Below are positions 59,969 through 64,000 of a stretch of 64,000 nt of DNA, piece by piece. The notes under the pieces were generated by a model. That model saw only the letters and a list, made by a program, of their open reading frames with translations. It did no database searches and was not told the origin of the DNA. The stretch comes from Cohnella caldifontis (GTDB lineage Bacteria; Bacillota; Bacilli; Paenibacillales; Paenibacillaceae), in contig NZ_JAQZSJ010000005.1 in NCBI RefSeq assembly GCF_029360585.1, positions 62,001-126,000 of the forward strand. The letters run 5' to 3'. Within the stretch, counting starts at the first letter, position 1; every line of letters begins with the position of its first letter. Made by a program: the position numbers and the translations under genes.

Positions 59969-62900
59969 ATGAGAAAGGACAAACCGAAAAAGGCGCCACA
60001 ATCCCGCAGGCGATCCTATATCGTCGACAACCCGAACACGCTCGAGCTCCAACTGCTGGACGAAATCCGCAAGAAAGAAGCCCGGCAAGTTTCGATTCTC
60101 GGGGCTTCCTCGGCGAATGTCGAGAAACCCGAAGCGCCGGAGCAGGATCAAGCCGCAGGCCCGGCATGGGGAGACGGACGCAGGGGCCGCAAGACCCCTT
60201 CGGCCGCCAAAGCCGGAAACAAAACGAGGCCGGGGGTGTGGAGTTCGGCCCAGCCTCCGTCCGCGCTGGGCGAATCCTCGGCGAAGCGCGGCTCCGATCG
60301 GGAGGATATCGTGTCCTCCGCCGTGCACGGCTCCGTTCGGGAAGAATTCGTATCTTCCCCGCAAGAGACCGACCGGATCGCGGAACTCGCCGCTTCCACC
60401 GCCCTGGAGGAAACGAAAGCCGAACCCGAATTGCCGGCCGCGATCGCGGAACCGGCAAAGGACGAACCGATCGCCTTGCCTTTGAATCGGGAGGAAACGG
60501 TCACGGAGTCGCCGGCCCCCTCGGCAGAAGAAACAAGGGCTGCGACCGCCGCGGTGGAGCGCCGGTCTCGGCTGGAGGAAAAACGTATGCCTTCCAAACC
60601 GCTTCCGATCGTGTATACGGACGATTTGGCGGACGGAGCGGTGACCGGGGACAAAATCGCGCCTTACACCATCGGCCCGCGTCAGCTGGGCAGAGAATCC
60701 GTCGTCACGGACGCTTTGGCGGATTTCGCCGTGACCGCCATCAAATTGGCGGACGGCTCGGTGACTTCGACCAAGCTGGCACCGGAATCGGTCTCCGGCG
60801 ACCATTTGATCAAGAACTCCGTCTCGGGGCAAAAAATCAGGGATCGGTCCATCACCTCGGAAAAACTGAAGGACGGCAGCGTCACTTCGGAGAAACTGGC
60901 GGATCGGACGATCAGTTCGGATAAAATCGCGGAAGGTTCGATCACGGCCAAACATTTGAGCCTGTCGGTCATCACCGCCGAACTGCTGCAGGACCAAGCC
61001 GTCACCGCGGAGAAAATCCGCAGCGGAACGATCCGAAGCGAGAACTTGGCCAACGAAGTCATCGACACTTCCAAGCTGGCGGACGGTGCGGTCACCACCT
61101 CGAAAATCCGGGCGGGCTCCGTCACGGGAGAATTGATCGCCGGCGGCGCGGTGGAATCGAAGCACTTGGCGGAAGGGCTTATCCTGGCCGATCACGTGGC
61201 GCCGGGGGTGGTGCAGGGAAAGCACTTGGCCCCGAGGACGATCCGGTCGGATCACCTCGCGGAAGGGGCCGTGGGAAGCCGGGAATTGGCGGATCAAGCT
61301 TTGTCGGGAAACAAGCTGGCAGCCGGCGCGGTCACCGGCGCTCATCTGCAGGCGGAGGCGGTGTCCGGCCGCCATCTCGCCGAAAAAGCCGTTGAGGCCC
61401 GGCACCTGGCCGACGATACCGTCACGGCCGCCAAATTGGCGGAGCAGTCGGTGTCCACGATTAAACTCGTCGACCATTCCGTCACCTCGACGAAAATCGC
61501 GGATCAAAGCGTCGTTTCCGCCAAAATCGCCGACGAAGCGGTATTGGCCCGGCACTTGTTCCGCGGCAGCGTGACCGCCGACAAACTGGGCGACGGCGCG
61601 GTGGAGCGGCGGCATCTGGCCCCGGGAGCGGTCGAAGGGACGCATCTGGCGGATGGAAGCGTCGGGAGGAAACATTTGCAGGAGGGTGCCGTGGACTCCG
61701 GGAATTTGGCTCCGAACGCCGTTAAACGAAGCCATCTGTCGGCAGGATCCGTCGCGGCGGAACAGATCGCGGAAACGTCCGTACTGGGCGACCATCTGGC
61801 CGACGGAGCGGTCGAGAGCCGGCATTTGACTCCGGAAGCCGTCGAATCGGGGCACCTGGCCCCGGAATCCGTGACCTCGGAAAAGCTGGCCGTAGGCGCG
61901 ATCCGTCCGATCCACTTCGGGATCGAGTCGGTGACGGCGGGCGCGCTCGCCCACAAAGCGGTGGAAAGCCGCCATCTGAAACCGGGCATCGTGAAGGAGG
62001 AGCATTTGGCTGAAGATTCGGTCGGAACCAAAGCGCTGCAGCCGGAGTCCGTCACCGACAAGACGATCGCGTCCGGCGCGGTCGGGGAGCGGCATCTGGC
62101 CGTTCGTTCGGTGCTTCCGCATCATTTGACGGACCATGCGGTCACTTCGCTCAAGCTCTCGCCGGAATGCGTTTCGACGGATAAATTGGCGGACTTTGCC
62201 GTTACCGCGGCGAAACTGGCCGACGGAAGCGTGACGGCGCCGAAACTCGAAGACGGCTCCGTCGGGACGTCCGCTTTGAAGCCCGGATCCGTCACCGACC
62301 GAATTCTCGCCAACGAAGCGGTCGGAGCCCTCCAGATCCGGAAGCAGGCGGTCGGGTCCGCGCATCTGGCGGACGGCAGCGTGACCGGACGCGCCATCGC
62401 GGAGGGAGCCGTAGTTTCCGGGGCGTTGGCGGACGGATCGGTGACGTCCTCCAAATTGGCTTCGGAGGCGGTGGAAAGCCAGCATTTGGCGCCCCAATCC
62501 GTGCTCAGCTGCCATTTGGGCGTCGGCAGCGTCCATGACTTCCATCTGAGCGAGGGGGCCGTGGATTCCTCGCACCTCGCCCCCGGCAGCGTAAACAGCG
62601 GCCATCTGGCGGAGGAGGCGGTAACGGGCGTCCATCTGGCCAAGAAAACCGTCGGCCCGGACCATGTGGAGTCGAACGCGATCCATGCCCGGCATTTGGG
62701 CGTCGGCGCGGTGCTGCCGCAGCATCTGACCGACAGCAGCGTCACCGAGAGGACGCTGGTGGATGAGTCCGTCACGACCCCCAAACTCGCGGAAAGGGCG
62801 GTCACGTCGGACAAAATTTCGATCGGCAGCGTGGGGACCGAACATTTGGCGCCGGAAAGCGTCGGAGGCAAACACCTGAAGCCGGATTCGGTCCACGGGT

Positions 62901-64000
62901 ATCACCTCCGGAAAGGGACGGTCACCTTGTCCCACTTGTCTCCGGATTTGTACGAAAGGGCCAAAGCGGCGGATCTCCCGATCGGTTCGGAACGGCTCGG
63001 GGTCGGCTCGGTCGGAGCCATTCAGCTGCAGGACGGCTCCGTGGAGGAAGGCAAACTTGCCGACGGGGCCGTTACGACCCGGACGATGGCGAACGAAAGC
63101 GTGACCGCCCAGAAGCTGGGGCCCGCCGTGCTGCAGACGCTGGCGTTCGCGGCGTCCCTTGTCGACGAGGAGCGATTGGCCGACGGCGCGGTCACGACGG
63201 AGAAGCTGGCGGAAGACAGCGTGACGGCCCCGAAGCTCGAGCCGGAACTGCGGGAGCTGCTGGCCGACCTCGCTTCCCCCGCTCGGGAGGAACGTCTGGC
63301 GGATGAGGCGGTCACCGCCGCCAAACTCGCGGCCGGCGCCGTCACGGAGGCGCGGATCGCCGATCGGGCCGTGAGCGGGGCGAAGCTGGCCGACGGTTCG
63401 GTGAGCGAAACGAAGCTGGCGGATGGCGCGGTGAGCGAAGCGAAGCTTGCGGACGGCTCGGTGAGCGGGGCGAAGCTTGCGGACGGCTCGGTGAACGAAG
63501 CGAAGTTGACGGCAGGCTCGGTGAGCGAGGCAAAGTTGACGGCAGGCTCGGTGAGCGAGACGAAGCTGGCGGACGGCGCGGTGAGCGAAGCGAAGCTTGC
63601 GGACGGCGCGGTGAGCGAAACGAAGCTGGCCGACGGCTCGGTGAGCGAGACGAAGCTCGCGGCAGGCTCGGTGAGCGAGACGAAGCTGGCCGACGGCTCG
63701 GTGAGCGAGACGAAGCTCGCGGCAGGCTCGGTGAGCGAGACGAAGCTGGCCGACGGCTCGGTGAGCGAGACGAAGCTCGCGGCAGGCTCGGTGAGCGAGA
63801 CGAAGCTGGCCGACGGCTCGGTGAGCGAGGCGAAGCTGGCGGACGGCGCGGTGAGCGAGGTAAAGCTGGCGGATGGCGCGGTGAGCGAGGCGAAGCTGTC
63901 GGATGGCGCGGTGAGCGAGGCGAAGCTGGCAGAAGGCGCGGTGAGCGAGGCAAAGCTGGCGGAAGGCTCGGTGAGCGAGGCAAAGCTGGCGGATGGCGTG
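59969..64000 (+). CDS. giant decapeptide-repeat protein, 3' partial
   Basis: The frame runs from the ATG at 59969 (ribosome site GGAAGGAGAAGG) to the right edge without a stop: 1,344 codons visible, end missing. A basic start (MRKDKPKKAPQSRRRSYIVD) is followed by about 200 residues of Ala/Glu/Pro-rich low complexity. From about residue 215 there are over 100 ten-residue repeats of the form [KH]LADGSVTS with Val/Ile at the next fixed position. A few spacers interrupt them (LYERAKAADLPIGSERLG, VLQTLAFAASLVDEERLA). Such repeats probably form a beta-solenoid fibre (inference). No signal peptide or membrane helix is seen. Paenibacillus proteins of this kind are sometimes annotated by a C-terminal WIAG-tail domain; that end is outside the window. 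Confidence 0.85.
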   Translation, partial: MRKDKPKKAPQSRRRSYIVDNPNTLELQLLDEIRKKEARQVSILGASSANVEKPEAPEQDQAAGPAWGDGRRGRKTPSAAKAGNKTRPGVWSSAQPPSALGESSAKRGSDREDIVSSAVHGSVREEFVSSPQETDRIAELAASTALEETKAEPELPAAIAEPAKDEPIALPLNREETVTESPAPSAEETRAATAAVERRSRLEEKRMPSKPLPIVYTDDLADGAVTGDKIAPYTIGPRQLGRESVVTDALADFAVTAIKLADGSVTSTKLAPESVSGDHLIKNSVSGQKIRDRSITSEKLKDGSVTSEKLADRTISSDKIAEGSITAKHLSLSVITAELLQDQAVTAEKIRSGTIRSENLANEVIDTSKLADGAVTTSKIRAGSVTGELIAGGAVESKHLAEGLILADHVAPGVVQGKHLAPRTIRSDHLAEGAVGSRELADQALSGNKLAAGAVTGAHLQAEAVSGRHLAEKAVEARHLADDTVTAAKLAEQSVSTIKLVDHSVTSTKIADQSVVSAKIADEAVLARHLFRGSVTADKLGDGAVERRHLAPGAVEGTHLADGSVGRKHLQEGAVDSGNLAPNAVKRSHLSAGSVAAEQIAETSVLGDHLADGAVESRHLTPEAVESGHLAPESVTSEKLAVGAIRPIHFGIESVTAGALAHKAVESRHLKPGIVKEEHLAEDSVGTKALQPESVTDKTIASGAVGERHLAVRSVLPHHLTDHAVTSLKLSPECVSTDKLADFAVTAAKLADGSVTAPKLEDGSVGTSALKPGSVTDRILANEAVGALQIRKQAVGSAHLADGSVTGRAIAEGAVVSGALADGSVTSSKLASEAVESQHLAPQSVLSCHLGVGSVHDFHLSEGAVDSSHLAPGSVNSGHLAEEAVTGVHLAKKTVGPDHVESNAIHARHLGVGAVLPQHLTDSSVTERTLVDESVTTPKLAERAVTSDKISIGSVGTEHLAPESVGGKHLKPDSVHGYHLRKGTVTLSHLSPDLYERAKAADLPIGSERLGVGSVGAIQLQDGSVEEGKLADGAVTTRTMANESVTAQKLGPAVLQTLAFAASLVDEERLADGAVTTEKLAEDSVTAPKLEPELRELLADLASPAREERLADEAVTAAKLAAGAVTEARIADRAVSGAKLADGSVSETKLADGAVSEAKLADGSVSGAKLADGSVNEAKLTAGSVSEAKLTAGSVSETKLADGAVSEAKLADGAVSETKLADGSVSETKLAAGSVSETKLADGSVSETKLAAGSVSETKLADGSVSETKLAAGSVSETKLADGSVSEAKLADGAVSEVKLADGAVSEAKLSDGAVSEAKLAEGAVSEAKLAEGSVSEAKLADGV
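63360..64000 (+). repeat. near-identical 30-bp tandem repeats inside the giant gene
   Basis: Here the decapeptide KLADGSVSET (with EA for ET, AG for DG, A for S variants) is encoded by almost identical 30-bp units (GCGGTGAGCGAAGCGAAGC type), about 21 in a row, some as 60-bp pairs (KLADGSVSET then KLAAGSVSET at 63625-63830). Upstream repeats in the same gene are diverged in both protein and DNA. The contrast points to recent expansion or homogenisation at the 3' side. Opposite-strand open frames here are by-products. Confidence 0.85.

Noticed and set aside
59915..62935. Open minus-strand frame of 1,006 codons opposite the giant repeat gene
   Set aside because: It mirrors the 30-bp repeat period, has no ribosome site or family resemblance, and its residues are the reverse reading of the plus-strand repeats. 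The same holds for the minus frame at 63342-63983.

Overview
The window reads as chromosomal DNA of a high-GC, endospore-forming Firmicute of the Paenibacillaceae (Cohnella/Paenibacillus-like). The basis is the gene set (YqzM, YezD, EcsAB, KtrAB, CheX, SdhCAB, SLH-domain and 3D-domain wall proteins), strong GGAGG ribosome sites with frequent TTG/GTG starts, and c-di-AMP (ydaO) riboswitches. There is no plasmid, prophage, CRISPR or tRNA/rRNA signature. Genus is inference.

Layout. 0-2 kb: sulfate ABC permeases cysT (cut by the left edge) and cysW, then yezD. 2-9 kb: yqzM, uvrC, a TetR regulator divergent from a cNMP-binding/AAA/patatin fusion, and a CPBP membrane protease. 8.9-14.4 kb: a cation-homeostasis block with promoter, ydaO riboswitch, ktrB and ktrA, then two paralogous ArsB/NhaD-type permeases that share the same leader hairpin and flank an unknown 96-aa protein. 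14.4-18.5 kb: a secreted PepSY/FTP-like protein, a deacetylase fusion, a LysM-3D wall protein under a second ydaO riboswitch, and a LysR regulator. 18.7-21.9 kb: sdhCAB. 22-25.5 kb: an orphan solute-binding protein fused to a copper-amine-oxidase-like domain, and a Bcr/CflA exporter. 25.5-26.1 kb: a gene-poor AT-rich stretch with five 52-bp tandem repeats. 26.1-28 kb: ECF sigma factor and DUF4179 anti-sigma-like protein.

28-32.4 kb is a minus-strand operon vanY-like peptidase > response regulator > histidine kinase > propeller lipoprotein. 32.5-38.3 kb: sensor-domain protein, HxlR divergent from doxX-pirin, a CDF metal exporter, an intergenic region with degenerate repeats, a HisK-like PHP phosphatase and a LysR regulator. 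38.4-40.7 kb: a DHA2 drug exporter plus its PadR regulator, with two identical palindromes over the promoter and RBS. 40.7-50.3 kb: a DHFR-like protein, a UMF1 MFS protein, a zinc-dependent phospholipase C-like protein, cheX, an SDR, a DEAD-box helicase, an SLH-domain protein and ecsAB. 50.3-59 kb: an aminotransferase, a PNPOx-like protein divergent from a MocR regulator lacking its PLP lysine, an AraC regulator, a propeller/esterase lipoprotein pair, and a large HTH protein of unknown function. 59-64 kb: psd divergent from a giant decapeptide-repeat protein that runs off the right edge.

The least explained items are the cNMP-AAA-patatin fusion, the giant repeat protein whose distal repeats are almost identical at DNA level, the MocR protein with Arg in place of the PLP lysine, the paired hairpins before the ArsB/NhaD paralogues, and the 52-bp repeats that each carry a 14-codon reading frame.
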